64,000 nucleotides of DNA from an uncultured Bacteroidales bacterium (lineage in GTDB: Bacteria; Bacteroidota; Bacteroidia; Bacteroidales; Muribaculaceae), in contig CACYQB010000007.1 of the NCBI GenBank assembly GCA_902776435.1, positions 145,985-209,984 of the forward strand, read 5' to 3'. Each line of letters starts with the position of its first letter. Position 1 is the stretch's first letter. The notes under the pieces were generated by a model. The model was not told where the DNA came from. It saw nothing but the letters and a program-made list of their open reading frames with translations, and ran no database searches. Both the position numbers and the translations under genes were made by a program. Shown piece after piece: positions 18,793-27,800 of this stretch.

Positions 18793-19176
18793 TCAATACT
18801 CGTGGTATTCCCATCGATCCAAGTATTTGTCCCACTTGTAGTACATGGTCATTTTCCCGTTCTTGTCATACACTTCCCAGCGTTCCAGATATTTATCCCA
18901 TTTTTTATATCCTATGCGGTTATAATTCTTGTCAGTGATGTCAATCCGGTGAAGATACGGGTCTTCTTTTTCATATTTCACAATGTTCCCGCTATTGTCA
19001 TAATACACGGTACGCCCCAAGTATTTGTCATACTTGGCATAGCCGATTCTGGTCCTGCTACGGTCAAAGAACTCGTCCCTGTCCAAATATTTATTATATT
19101 GCCGATAAGCCACCTGGCTCATCATCGACAATGAGGCACACAACGCTATCAACCAGATTATCAACCTTTTCATCAT
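18793..19176 (-). CDS. Secreted protein made of about 22-residue W/Y-DKYL repeats
   Basis: The 127-residue product has a signal peptide (MKRLIIWLIALCASLSMMSQ). It is otherwise four and a half tandem repeats of about 22 residues, each with a DKYL-R core: YNKYLDRDEFFD, YDKYLGRTVYYD, EDPYLHRIDITD, WDKYLERWEVYD and WDKYLDRWEYHEY. The spacing between repeats is regular, with a G/N-K/R turn and a Y-K or Y-E end, and it suggests short beta-hairpins of the WG or MORN kind. I do not recognise a named domain. It is probably periplasmic or surface exposed. It stands alone between the acyltransferase and rluD with no promoter that I could identify. Confidence 0.65.
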   Translation of the reverse strand: MMKRLIIWLIALCASLSMMSQVAYRQYNKYLDRDEFFDRSRTRIGYAKYDKYLGRTVYYDNSGNIVKYEKEDPYLHRIDITDKNYNRIGYKKWDKYLERWEVYDKNGKMTMYYKWDKYLDRWEYHEY

Positions 19177-19255
19177 TTATCTGCAATTATTTTTTCTTCA
19201 AGATGTCCATTCCCCCGAATTTTTTTGGCTAAAATGTCCTATTTCTCCGAAATTT

Positions 19256-20359
19256 TTATGGTTTTGCAGCGAGATTGCGGGCGTAGTCTTCCCACTTGGT
19301 GATGAGGGCGGCCATGTCGGCGGGGAGGTCGCTGTCGAAGTCCATCTGCTCACCCGTTTCAGGGTGGACGAAGCCCAGAGTCTTGGCATGCAGGGCTTGG
19401 CGGGGACACAACTCGAAACAGTTGTGGATGAACTGGGCATAGCTCGATGAGCGGTTGCCTCGCAGAATCTGGTCACCGCCATAGCGGGCATCGTTGAACA
19501 GCGGATGTCCGATGTGTTTCATGTGGACACGAATCTGGTGGGTGCGGCCTGTTTCCAACTGGCAGCGCACGACGGCCACATGGGCGAGGTTTTCCACGGT
19601 GTGCCAGTGGGTGACGGCGTGTTTGCCCTGGTCGCCGTCAGGGAATACCTTCATCAACACACGGTCGCGCGGGTCACGTCCGATATTGCCCGTCACGGTA
19701 CCGTCCTCCTGCTTCATCTCGCCCCACACCACGGCGATGTATTGCCGCTTGGTGGTCTTCTTGAAAAACTGGGCACCAAGCGAAGTTTTGGCATTAGGCG
19801 TCTTAGCAATGACGAGCAGGCCGCTGGTGTCCTTGTCAATGCGGTGCACGAGACCCAATCGGGGGTCGGTCACATCGTAGTCGGGGTTATCCTTGAAGTG
19901 CCATGCAAGGGCGTTGACCAGGGTGCCGTCAAAGTTGCCGTGACCGGGGTGCACCACCATGCCAGCAGGTTTGTTGACCACCATCAGGCTAGCGTCCTCA
20001 TAGACGATATTCAATGGAATGTCCTGGGCAACAATCTCGCACTCATAGCGCGGGCGGTCCATCACCACACTGATGACGTCGCCAGGATGCACACGGTAGT
20101 TGCTCTTGACGGGGCGGCCGTTGACGCGTATGCACTGCGCCTCGGCAGCGTTCTGGACACGGTTGCGGCTGGTTCCCTTGATGCGCTCTACCAGGTACTT
20201 ATCGATGCGCAGCAACACCTGGCCAGGCTCCACCACATAGTGATAGTGCTCCCAGTAGTCACGCCCATCCTCGGTAAAGTCGGGCTCGCTGTAGTCATAT
20301 TGAATTTCATGGCCGCCTGCCTCAAGTTCGGCGTCAAGCAGCTCGTCGTCCAGCGCCAT
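19256..20359 (-). CDS. rluD: RluA/RluD family 23S rRNA pseudouridine synthase
   Basis: The 367-residue enzyme isomerises uridines in 23S rRNA. An acidic N-terminal extension (about 1-40) precedes an S4 RNA-binding domain (about 48-105, QVLLRIDKYLVERIKGTSRNRVQ). The catalytic domain has HRIDKDTSG (172-180) with the nucleophilic Asp175. RLETGRTHQIRVHM and the LHA-TLGF end are conserved. It begins 9 bp after the PASTA gene ends, so the two form one transcription unit, a pairing I recall from other Bacteroidetes. The exact family member (RluD rather than RluA or RluC) is inferred from the S4 domain and length. Confidence 0.93.
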   Translation of the reverse strand: MALDDELLDAELEAGGHEIQYDYSEPDFTEDGRDYWEHYHYVVEPGQVLLRIDKYLVERIKGTSRNRVQNAAEAQCIRVNGRPVKSNYRVHPGDVISVVMDRPRYECEIVAQDIPLNIVYEDASLMVVNKPAGMVVHPGHGNFDGTLVNALAWHFKDNPDYDVTDPRLGLVHRIDKDTSGLLVIAKTPNAKTSLGAQFFKKTTKRQYIAVVWGEMKQEDGTVTGNIGRDPRDRVLMKVFPDGDQGKHAVTHWHTVENLAHVAVVRCQLETGRTHQIRVHMKHIGHPLFNDARYGGDQILRGNRSSSYAQFIHNCFELCPRQALHAKTLGFVHPETGEQMDFDSDLPADMAALITKWEDYARNLAAKP

Positions 20360-20368
20360 GGTGCAGTT

Positions 20369-21202
20369 TTATTTCTTCTTGTCCTTATCAGACTTTTTAT
20401 CTTGCTCCTTCTTTTTATCCTGGTCTTTCTTCTTGTCTTGGTCTTTTTTCTTATCCTTGTTATCGTCTTTTCTCTCTTGATAAGACTGTTCCTTGCGCTC
20501 CTGCTCAGCACGGGCCTGGGCTTCCTTCATCTCCTGCTCGTAGGTTTCCTGAGCATCCTTATAATTGGCTTCGTCGATAGAGTCCATCAATGCGGGGTCA
20601 ATGACCTGTTCAGGATTGAGGTCCACGATTGAGCCGTCGCCCACGGTAATTTTGATCTGGCTGTTGACGCTGACGGGACTACCTGGAGCGACATGGTGTC
20701 CGTCAACCGTCACTTCCAGAATCAGACCGCTCATTTCGCTCTCGATACTATCCATCGTCACATGCTTGAAGCCCATGGCCTTCAGTGTCGCCATTCCTTG
20801 TCGTCCAGGCAGTTCGACCAACTTTGGCAACGGGATGATGGGCGCATGCATCGCATTCACACTCAGATAAATAATACGGATTTTCTTGATATAGGACTTG
20901 GCCTTGGGATCCTGGTCAATCACCGAGCCGGGCTTGTAGTTCTCATAGAACGTAGTGGAGTCACTGATTTCCCAACGCAGGCCGGCGTCCTCGAGAATCT
21001 CAACAGCCTTTTCCAGTGGCATGTTGCGCACATCAGGCACCTGCACTTGCTGGCCATGGGAAGTAAACACGTCAATAAACAGCAAGGCGATATAGCCTAA
21101 TGCCACCAGCGCCAACGCCATCAAGGCAGAGTTCACCAAGATGGGATGACGGTCACGAAAGCGGTCAAATCCGCCCGTATTCTTGTCGTTATTATTGCTC
21201 AC
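20369..21202 (-). CDS. PASTA domain membrane protein with Lys/Asp/Gln-rich tail
   Basis: The 277-residue protein has a short cytoplasmic start, one transmembrane helix (about 24-48, PILVNSALMALALVALGYIALLF written here in part) and then PASTA domains facing the periplasm. One runs from VQVPDVRNMPLEKAVEILED and another from LPKLVELPGRQGMATLKAMG. PASTA domains typically bind peptidoglycan fragments. The C-terminal 60 residues are a charged tail of KKDQD-type repeats, probably disordered. There is no kinase domain, so this is not a PknB-type receptor. It is cotranscribed with rluD. Confidence 0.85.
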   Translation of the reverse strand: MSNNNDKNTGGFDRFRDRHPILVNSALMALALVALGYIALLFIDVFTSHGQQVQVPDVRNMPLEKAVEILEDAGLRWEISDSTTFYENYKPGSVIDQDPKAKSYIKKIRIIYLSVNAMHAPIIPLPKLVELPGRQGMATLKAMGFKHVTMDSIESEMSGLILEVTVDGHHVAPGSPVSVNSQIKITVGDGSIVDLNPEQVIDPALMDSIDEANYKDAQETYEQEMKEAQARAEQERKEQSYQERKDDNKDKKKDQDKKKDQDKKKEQDKKSDKDKKK

Positions 21203-21230
21203 GGTAATTCTATTGATTGGTTACAACCTG

Positions 21231-21260
21231 CAAAGGTAGTGAAAAATGAAGGCAAAACAA
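21231..21260 (-). promoter_or_regulatory. Promoter of the PASTA-rluD unit
   Basis: The minus strand reads TACCTTTG (21231-21238) with TTG (21258-21260) 19 bp upstream. It lies about 30 bp before the PASTA gene start. Confidence 0.7.
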
Positions 21261-21299
21261 TAATCAGCGACCTGTTTTTTTCAGATTTGAAAAAAATGC

Positions 21300-21307
21300 T
21301 AACTTTG
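21300..21307 (+). promoter_or_regulatory. -7 box for the 143-residue protein gene
   Basis: TAACTTTG ends only a few bases before the first of three in-frame ATG codons (21311, 21317, 21323). Transcription would therefore begin at or inside the first codons, favouring the third ATG or a leaderless message. The -33 box is weak. Confidence 0.5.
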
Positions 21308-21322
21308 CAGATGAATATGGCA

Positions 21323-21754
21323 ATGAATTTTGATGAAATAACTGAGCGATTACTGGAAACGCCCTATTGGGTCATCGACTTCCTGCCAATGCAAGTGCCG
21401 CAGGATGCACGTGGGCAGTTTTTCGCTGTGGAGCGGTATTACCTGGAGGAACCACGTCTTGAATGCTTGAGCCACCAGTTTGCCGATGTGTTGCTGAAAC
21501 TGAACTGCTACCACGACTTAACAGTGAGCCGCGGCGATGAGTGGGTCAAGAACCCCGAACCGGAGGCCATGGTCGCCTGGCTCAACGAAGCCATGCAACA
21601 CGGCCACTTGTGCGCCCTGATTGACGATGGCGATGCCCTCGTCACCGCCAGCAGTGGCAACACCAATCTGACCCTCTACAACCCCTCCCCCGCCCTGCTC
21701 GAACTGATCCGCAAACTGGCATCAGCCTCAGGTCTATTCCTGTGGAAGCCCTAA
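21323..21754 (+). CDS. Conserved hypothetical protein, 143 residues
   Basis: The product starts MNFDEITERLLETPYWVIDFLPMQVP and contains GQFFAVERYYLEEPRL and a C-terminal NTNLTLYNPSPALLELI region. It has no signal peptide and no membrane segment, so it should be cytosolic. I have an impression of similar Bacteroidales proteins of unknown function but cannot name a family. The open frame extends far upstream, but a promoter box at 21300 excludes that part. It is divergent from the PASTA gene. No ribosome-binding site is seen. Confidence 0.65.
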   Translation: MNFDEITERLLETPYWVIDFLPMQVPQDARGQFFAVERYYLEEPRLECLSHQFADVLLKLNCYHDLTVSRGDEWVKNPEPEAMVAWLNEAMQHGHLCALIDDGDALVTASSGNTNLTLYNPSPALLELIRKLASASGLFLWKP

Positions 21755-21858
21755 GGAAATCCATTAAAATGTTAAAGAATCACTCAAAATTGTTGATTCA
21801 AAACAACAATTTTTCTTCATTTTTGTTGATTCCAACCCACAATTTTTACCCAATTTTG

Positions 21859-21889
21859 TTGTTTAGATTCAACAAAAGCAGTAATTTTG
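21859..21889 (+). promoter_or_regulatory. Promoter of the AAA ATPase gene
   Basis: TAATTTTG (21882-21889) has TTG (21859-21861) 20 bp upstream. The ATG follows 21 bp later. Copies of TTGTTGATTC at 21790 and 21823 and an inverted near-copy GATTCAACAA at 21866 surround the promoter and could be operator sites. Confidence 0.65.
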
Positions 21890-21910
21890 CGCCATCAATA
21901 TGGTTCAAAT

Positions 21911-23116
21911 ATGGATATTCAGGAATTATATACGAACAGTTACAGACTTGTTTCTCAGGTAAGCACGAAGAGAAAAAGGTATTTGTATCACCAACTACCA
22001 TGGGATGTAAGAATGCTTTGCATTCGTGGATCCCGAGGCGTGGGCAAGACGACCCTATTGCTTCAACGCATAGCCGAAGCCTTTCCTGCAGGCAGTAATC
22101 AAGCCTTATATGTCTCACTTGACGAACTCTGGTTCAACGAAAACCGCTTAATCGATTTAGCTGATTATCATTATACCCATGGCGGAACCCACCTGTTCCT
22201 TGATGAGGTGCATCGTTATCCACAAGAGAGTTGGGCTCAGGAAATCAAAAATATCTATGACCGCTACCCTGGCTTTCATGTAGTATTTACAGGCTCATCG
22301 ATTCTTAAAATTGACCAGTCACAGGCCGACTTGTCGCGGCGATGCCTGTTTTTCACTATGCAAGGGCTCTCATTCAGGGAATATCTTGAGTTTAATGATA
22401 TTGCCCAATTGGAACCCATTGCACTGAATCTAATTCTGACAAACCATGTGGCCCTTGCTATAGAGATTACTCGACAAGTGCATGTACTGCAATATTTTGG
22501 AGAATATTTGCGCCATGGCTATTATCCATTCTATAACGAATTGGCCGAAGGCTATGAGATGGCTTTACGTCAAATTGTAGTAAATGTCATTGAGCAAGAT
22601 ATTCCCCAAGCAGAATCGATTGAGCAAAACACAGTCAATCGCATGAAACGCTTAATTGCATTGATTGCGCGTGTAACTCCCTTCACAGTTAACGTGAGCC
22701 GTATTGCCAACACACTGGAATGTGACCGCCAAACTGTGCATAAGCTTTTACGTACGATGCAACGTGCTTCCCTTATCAATTTGCTGTTTAAGGGCAAAAA
22801 CAATATGCAACAATTGGTAAAACCTGAAAAAGTTTATCTCGAAAACACCAATTTGATTTATGCCCTTTCAAGTGATATCAGTATTGGCAACGTTCGTGAG
22901 ACATTTTTTTCTAACCAGTTGTTTAATGATCATGAATTGGCGTTCAGTGGCAGCGGTGATTTCCTGGTTGACAATATTCACACAGTTGAGGTGGGTGGAC
23001 ATCGCAAGTCGTTTGACCAAATTAAAGACATGCCCAACAGTTATCTTGCCGTTGATGATATTGAAATAGGAAATGGCAATAGAATTCCACTATGGCTTTT
23101 CGGTTTTATGTATTAA
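21911..23116 (+). CDS. AAA family ATPase (AAA_14/DUF4143 type)
   Basis: The 401-residue cytoplasmic protein has a Walker A motif GSRGVGKTT (residues 40-48) and Walker B LFLDEVHR (95-102), followed by the sensor segment VVFTGSSILK. The C-terminal half holds a winged-helix-like segment (VSRIANTLECDRQTVHKLLRTM) and ends with the VEVGGHRKSFDQIKDMPNSY and LAVDDIEIGNGNRIPLWLFG region typical of Bacteroidetes DUF4143 ATPases. These are abundant, often multi-copy and functionally poorly known. The chosen start is the ATG just after a strong promoter. Base composition is more AT-rich than in neighbouring housekeeping genes, consistent with an accessory gene. Confidence 0.85.
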   Translation: MDIQELYTNSYRLVSQVSTKRKRYLYHQLPWDVRMLCIRGSRGVGKTTLLLQRIAEAFPAGSNQALYVSLDELWFNENRLIDLADYHYTHGGTHLFLDEVHRYPQESWAQEIKNIYDRYPGFHVVFTGSSILKIDQSQADLSRRCLFFTMQGLSFREYLEFNDIAQLEPIALNLILTNHVALAIEITRQVHVLQYFGEYLRHGYYPFYNELAEGYEMALRQIVVNVIEQDIPQAESIEQNTVNRMKRLIALIARVTPFTVNVSRIANTLECDRQTVHKLLRTMQRASLINLLFKGKNNMQQLVKPEKVYLENTNLIYALSSDISIGNVRETFFSNQLFNDHELAFSGSGDFLVDNIHTVEVGGHRKSFDQIKDMPNSYLAVDDIEIGNGNRIPLWLFGFMY

Positions 23117-23144
23117 TAAACAGCTGTAAATCAGCAGATAATTT

Positions 23145-23179
23145 ATTGCGAAGATTTTCGTTGCGAAAAATTTCGCAAT
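23145..23179 (+). promoter_or_regulatory. Inverted TTGCGAA repeats upstream of the CDF transporter
   Basis: ATTGCGAA (23145-23152) and TTCGCAAT (23172-23179) form an inverted repeat, with a further TTGCGAAA between them. The cluster lies 33 bp before the transporter start. It may be a regulator site or an mRNA hairpin. Confidence 0.4.
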
Positions 23180-23211
23180 AGCAAGAAAGATTAAAGGAAA
23201 TAATTAAAAAT

Positions 23212-24315
23212 ATGGATCGTTCTTCACAGATTATCAGGACCAGTTGGATTGGCATTATCGCCAACGTGTTGTTAGCCGCTTTCAAGGCTGGAGTAGGCTT
23301 GTTAGCAAGTTCGGTGGCCATCATTATGGATGCCGTGAACAACCTGAGTGACGCGCTCTCGAGTGTCATCACCATTGTAGGCACCAAACTATCGCAGCGA
23401 CCCGCTGACAGGAAACACCCCTTTGGGTTCGGGCGCATCGAGTACTTCAGCGCCATCATTATCGCCGTGATTGTACTCTCGGCTGGCGTGACCTCGCTCA
23501 TCGAGTCGATAAAAAAGATTATTGAGCCGACAACACCCACTTACACCACCGTCACACTCATTGTCATTATTGTGGCCATTGTGGTGAAACTGGTGCTCGG
23601 CCGATATGTCAAGTCACAAGGAGAGAAACTCAAGAGTGACGCACTCATAGCCTCGGGCTCAGATGCTCTGTTCGACGCTATCATCACATTGGCGACGCTC
23701 ATCTCAGCAGGCGTGATGCTGTTGTGGAATGTCTCGCTTGACGGCATCCTGGGTGCCCTCATCTCGCTGGTCATCATCAAGGCCGGTATCGAGATGCTTG
23801 CGTCTCCTATCAATGAACTGCTTGGTGCCAAGATTTCGCCCGAACTGCTCTCGCAGATCAAGAAGGATGTCTGCGGCTTTGACGGAGTTCACGGTGTATT
23901 TGACATCATCGTTCACAATTATGGTCCTGACGTACAAATCGGATCCCTGCACATCAACGTCCTGGACACGATGAACGCCCATCAGATTCACGGCCTCACT
24001 CGTCGCATCAGCGAAGAAATGTTTGACCGTCATGGCATCATCATGACAGTCGGCGTATATGCAGTGGCCACTGGCGAGAACAAGCGCGCCCAGTTGCAGC
24101 ACACCCTCATGAAAGCTGCAGCAGCCCATGAGCACGTCGAGCAAGTCCATGGCTTCTACTACTTTGAGGACGAACACCGCGTCTCCATCGATGTGGTGCC
24201 CGATATCTCCATCCACGACGATGCCGCATTCATCGAAGAACTGAAAGCCGAACGGCAGCCCCTCGTCCCCGACGCCACTGTCTCCATCGTCATCGACCAC
24301 AACTACAGCGAGTAG
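23212..24315 (+). CDS. Cation diffusion facilitator (CDF) metal transporter
   Basis: The 367-residue inner-membrane protein exports divalent metal ions (Zn, Co, Fe or Mn type) in exchange for protons. Hydrophobic segments are visible at about 11-35, 37-55, 83-103, 110-130, 154-172 and 178-196. The metal-site motifs are MDAVNNLSDAL in helix 2, the HPFGFGRIEYFSA loop, and SDALFDA in helix 5. The hydrophilic C-terminal domain (about 210-300) is the usual dimerising cytoplasmic part, followed by a 60-residue extension rich in His and acidic residues. The metal specificity cannot be read. A regulator-like inverted repeat lies just upstream. Confidence 0.93.
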   Translation: MDRSSQIIRTSWIGIIANVLLAAFKAGVGLLASSVAIIMDAVNNLSDALSSVITIVGTKLSQRPADRKHPFGFGRIEYFSAIIIAVIVLSAGVTSLIESIKKIIEPTTPTYTTVTLIVIIVAIVVKLVLGRYVKSQGEKLKSDALIASGSDALFDAIITLATLISAGVMLLWNVSLDGILGALISLVIIKAGIEMLASPINELLGAKISPELLSQIKKDVCGFDGVHGVFDIIVHNYGPDVQIGSLHINVLDTMNAHQIHGLTRRISEEMFDRHGIIMTVGVYAVATGENKRAQLQHTLMKAAAAHEHVEQVHGFYYFEDEHRVSIDVVPDISIHDDAAFIEELKAERQPLVPDATVSIVIDHNYSE

Positions 24316-24350
24316 TAATGCTCGCTGCACTCGTAGTTTAGAGTTTAAAG
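24306..24350 (+). repeat. Stop-codon hairpin followed by a 15-bp tail
   Basis: CAGCGAG, the last codons of the CDF gene, pairs with CTCGCTG just after the stop. It is followed by GTTTAGAGTTTAAAG (24336-24350). The same 15-bp tail follows the DUF58 gene on the other strand. Confidence 0.6.
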
Positions 24351-24543
24351 AGGTATCCGCATTCCTTTAATTGTTACAACAACTGAACCATCTGATAGCA
24401 CTGAGAATCAGACTCGGACTTTTCGGATAGTTCACTTGTTTATGCCAATCAGTAGGTTAAAATAAAACATTCTTTGATAAATATCAATCTCAGTGTCCAC
24501 AACACAATAATTACATGCCACAGTTATTTTATCGGACGCTTTT

Positions 24544-24574
24544 TTGGCTTTATGCGTTATTATCACTAATTTTG
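24544..24574 (+). promoter_or_regulatory. Promoter of a structured RNA or long leader
   Basis: TAATTTTG (24567-24574) has TTG (24544-24546) 20 bp upstream, a perfect Bacteroidetes promoter. The nearest start codon is 300 bp downstream. The stretch 24351-24543 before it shows no gene. Confidence 0.65.
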
Positions 24575-24580
24575 TCACCG

Positions 24581-24815
24581 TGCTTTTGAAGACATTCTAT
24601 AAAGCACAAAAGACATATTAAAGAGCGAATTCTTTCGAGTAACGTTAGCTGCGTTATCCTTCTATTGAAATCTCGACAATTTCAACTTACTCTGGATAAC
24701 AAGCATAGATGTTCGCACCTGTATAGGTGTGGGCTGTTGGCTTGTATTGAGTAAGGGCAGTCGAGAGCCTCAATGGAGATACTAAGTGACAGATTCATAC
24801 CTTTTTTGTGTCTTT
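24581..24815 (+). ncRNA. Structured RNA candidate (free sRNA or long 5' leader)
   Basis: Downstream of a strong promoter I see no open frame but nested helices. A closing helix CACAAAAGA/TTTTTTGTG (24605/24802) encloses four elements: AAAGA/TCTTT; GTTATCC/GGATAAC enclosing TTGAAAT/ATTTCAA; ACAAGC/GCTTGT enclosing CACCT-GTAT-AGGTG; and bubbles containing ATGTTCGC and GGGC. The last two words recall the conserved part of proteobacterial 6S RNA, but their pairing partners differ, so I do not call it 6S. The T run at 24802 could end transcription before the LRR gene at 24878. Alternatively it is a long leader controlling that gene. Confidence 0.45.
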
Positions 24816-24877
24816 ACATGAGAATGACATTTCATTTATTCACCTATTTATTAACAATTTAAAGACACAAAACAGTC

Positions 24878-27800
24878 ATGGTTTACAAGAAATTACTCTT
24901 TTTGTTCCTGCTGACACTACTCATGCCAGCCACCGCCAACGCCTTGTACTTTACTGTCAATTACATCTCTTACAGTACCAACGGCACCAATGCCACAGTA
25001 ACTGGCACTTCCCACACGTCATCTACTACCAGTGGATACCTGACCATCCCTTCCACGGTCACCTATGAAGGAACGACCTATAATGTCACTGCCATCAGTG
25101 CTTCAGCCTTCAGTTCAAAATCGTGGCTTAAGTCCATATCCATCCCGGCCTCGGTAACCTCCCTGGGCACTAAAGCGTTCTATGCATGCTCAAATATAAC
25201 AAGCATCACGCTCTCTACCAGTGCCATCACTTCTATTGGAGAGTCCACCTTCCAGAACTGTAGCAGCCTGACAGGCATCACACTCCCCAACACCGTCAAG
25301 GAGATTGGAATTCGCGCATTCAGTGGTTGTTCAAGCATGACAACTGCCAATATAGGTAGTTCCGTGGAGACTATAGGCAATTATGCATTCTCTAATTGTT
25401 CGAAGCTGACGAGTATCAACATCCCCAACACCACAACTTCCATCGGCACTAGCGCCTTCTCTTATTGCTCGGCAATGACAACCGCAACCCTTGGCAGTTC
25501 CGTGGAGACGATAGGCAATAGTGCATTCACCTCTTGCTCAAAGCTGACGAGGATTGACATTCCCAATGCCACGACGTCGATTGGCACCTACACTTTTTAT
25601 AACTGCTCGGCATTGACTACCGCGACTCTTGGCAATTCCGTGGAATCTATTGGATATTATGCATTCCAGGGTTGTGCGAAGCTGACAGGCATCAACATTC
25701 CCAACTCAGTCAAAACCATTGATGGCTACGCATTTACCGGTTGTACCGCTCTGGCAACGGCTACCTTTGGCAACTCGCTCCAGAGCATCGGCAACAGCGC
25801 GTTTAAGGACTGCTCCAGCTTGGCTAGCATTTCTATTCCCAACACAGTCACGAGCATCGGACGATGGGCATTCGCAGGTTGCACCAGTCTGAATAGCGCA
25901 ACTCTCTCAAATGCCATCACCGTAATCAACGACTCCACATTTGCCCATTGCAGCCTCACGAGTCTGGTCATTCCCAACTCAGTTAAGACCATCGGCAAGA
26001 AGGCGTTTCTACAAAATGAGAGCTTGGGTAGCGTGTCGTTTGGCAACTCTCTGGAGACGATTGGGGAACAGGCTTTCTATGGATGCTCTGGCTTGGCAAG
26101 CATCACAATCCCCAACTCGGTGAAGACCATCGGCATCAATGCCTTTAGAGGCTGTTCACGTGCGACCACATTGACCTTGCCCAATTCCATCACCACTATT
26201 GGCAACTACGCATTCTATGGATGTACGGGATTGACAAACGTGACCATTCCCAACTCAATGACGTCCATCAGCGCTGGTTTATTCTATGGTTGCACGGGCC
26301 TGATCAACATCAACATCCCCAACACCATCGCCACTATCGGAGGATCGGCGTTTTATCAATGTACCAGTTTGACCGATTTGACCATTCCTAACTCCGTCAC
26401 GGACATCGGCGCATCAGCTTTCTATGGCTGCACAGGACTGACGAGCGTCAATATTCCCAATTCGGTCACAAACGTCGGAAGCAGCGCCTTTGCCTATTGC
26501 TCGGGCTTGACCAGTGCGACCATCGGCAATAGCGTTGCAACCATCGGCAGTTATGCGTTCAGGGATTGTACGGGTTTGACGACCCTGTCGATTCCCAAAT
26601 CGGTCACATCTATCGGGACTGGCGGTTTCTCGGGCTGCACAGGGTTAAAGTCGTTGTATTTTAACGCTCAGAATTGTGCTGACTTCACTGCCAATAACAG
26701 CAGTTACCAGTACTATAGTGTCTTCTATAATTGTCCATTGGAAATCATTGTCACTGGCAATGAAGTGGCACGCATCCCCGCCTACATGACAGGATATGCC
26801 AAGAAAGCTTCCCTCACCACACTGATTATCGGTAACCAGGTTGCCAACATCGGCGATTATGCATTCCAGGGTTGTACCAACTTGACAGGGCTGACACTGC
26901 CAAATTCCATTGCCAGCATGGGTGCTAACTCGTTCACGGGTTGCACCAAGCTCAAGACACTCTACATCTCGGGTAATGGTGAATGGATGGCAGGTAAATT
27001 GCCCATGAATACTGCAATCGAGACCCTTTACATCGGTAGCGGTATTACCTTGCTGAGCGATATGCAAGTGAATCCGGCAAATGTTTATTCTTTTGCCGCC
27101 GAGCCTCCCACATGTCACAGCAACGCATTCTCGGGCTACACGGGAGTGCTGCACGTCCCCGCCACCTCGTTTGCAGATTACTGCTTTGCCCCCACTTGGG
27201 AAAACTTTAACAACGTTGAGGCAAACGCCATTGAACCCAAGTCAATCGTCTTGAGCCAAACCAGTTTGGAATTGACACCGGATTCTCAGGCTACATTGAC
27301 GGCTAACTTAACTCCAGTTGAGTCTAATCCCAACACGATTATGTGGTATACGAGTGATCCCAGTGTGGCTACCGTAGTCAATGGCGTAGTTACAGCAATT
27401 GCTTTAGGCGAATGTGATATCGTCGCTTACTGCTATCCCGTGGTTAGTGTTTGTCATGTAGTTGTGGGTTCTAATGTCATCATCACGCTGGATAAGCACA
27501 AAATCTGGCTAATGCCCAACCATATGGAAACATTGACCGCTACCGTAACACCTGTTGCCACAGAGCTCGAAGTGACTTCGAGTGACCCCACTGTAGCCAA
27601 CGCACGTATTGTAAATGGTGCTATACGTGTTGTGGCCATCAAGTCAGGCACAACAATCGTTACCGTTGGCTCGGTTGATGGCACAGCCCAACCCGACACC
27701 TGCCAGGTTATTGTTTACACCGAAGGTGGAGATGTTAATGGAGACGGCCGAATCAGTATCAGCGATGTCACCGCCTTGATTGACTTGTTGCTGGTAGGCG

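Noticed and set aside
19198-19258. Two similar 27-bp stretches with TGTCC and CCGAAttTTT between rluD and the DKYL gene
   Set aside because: Similarity is weak and AT-driven; it may be chance.
19505-20632. 375-residue rightward open frame with a Leu/Val-rich end
   Set aside because: Antisense to rluD and the KKDQD tail of the PASTA gene; the hydrophobic end is simply the reverse complement of Lys/Asp codons.
24581-24815. tRNA, SRP RNA, RNase P RNA or tmRNA in the gap before the LRR gene
   Set aside because: No cloverleaf, no GGAAGG or SRP loop, and no RNase P or tmRNA signature words. A 6S identity was considered but the pairing pattern does not fit well enough.
25200-26650. Regularly spaced repeats suggestive of a CRISPR array
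   Set aside because: The 69-bp periodicity is in frame and codes for LRR_5 units; there are no spacers or cas genes.
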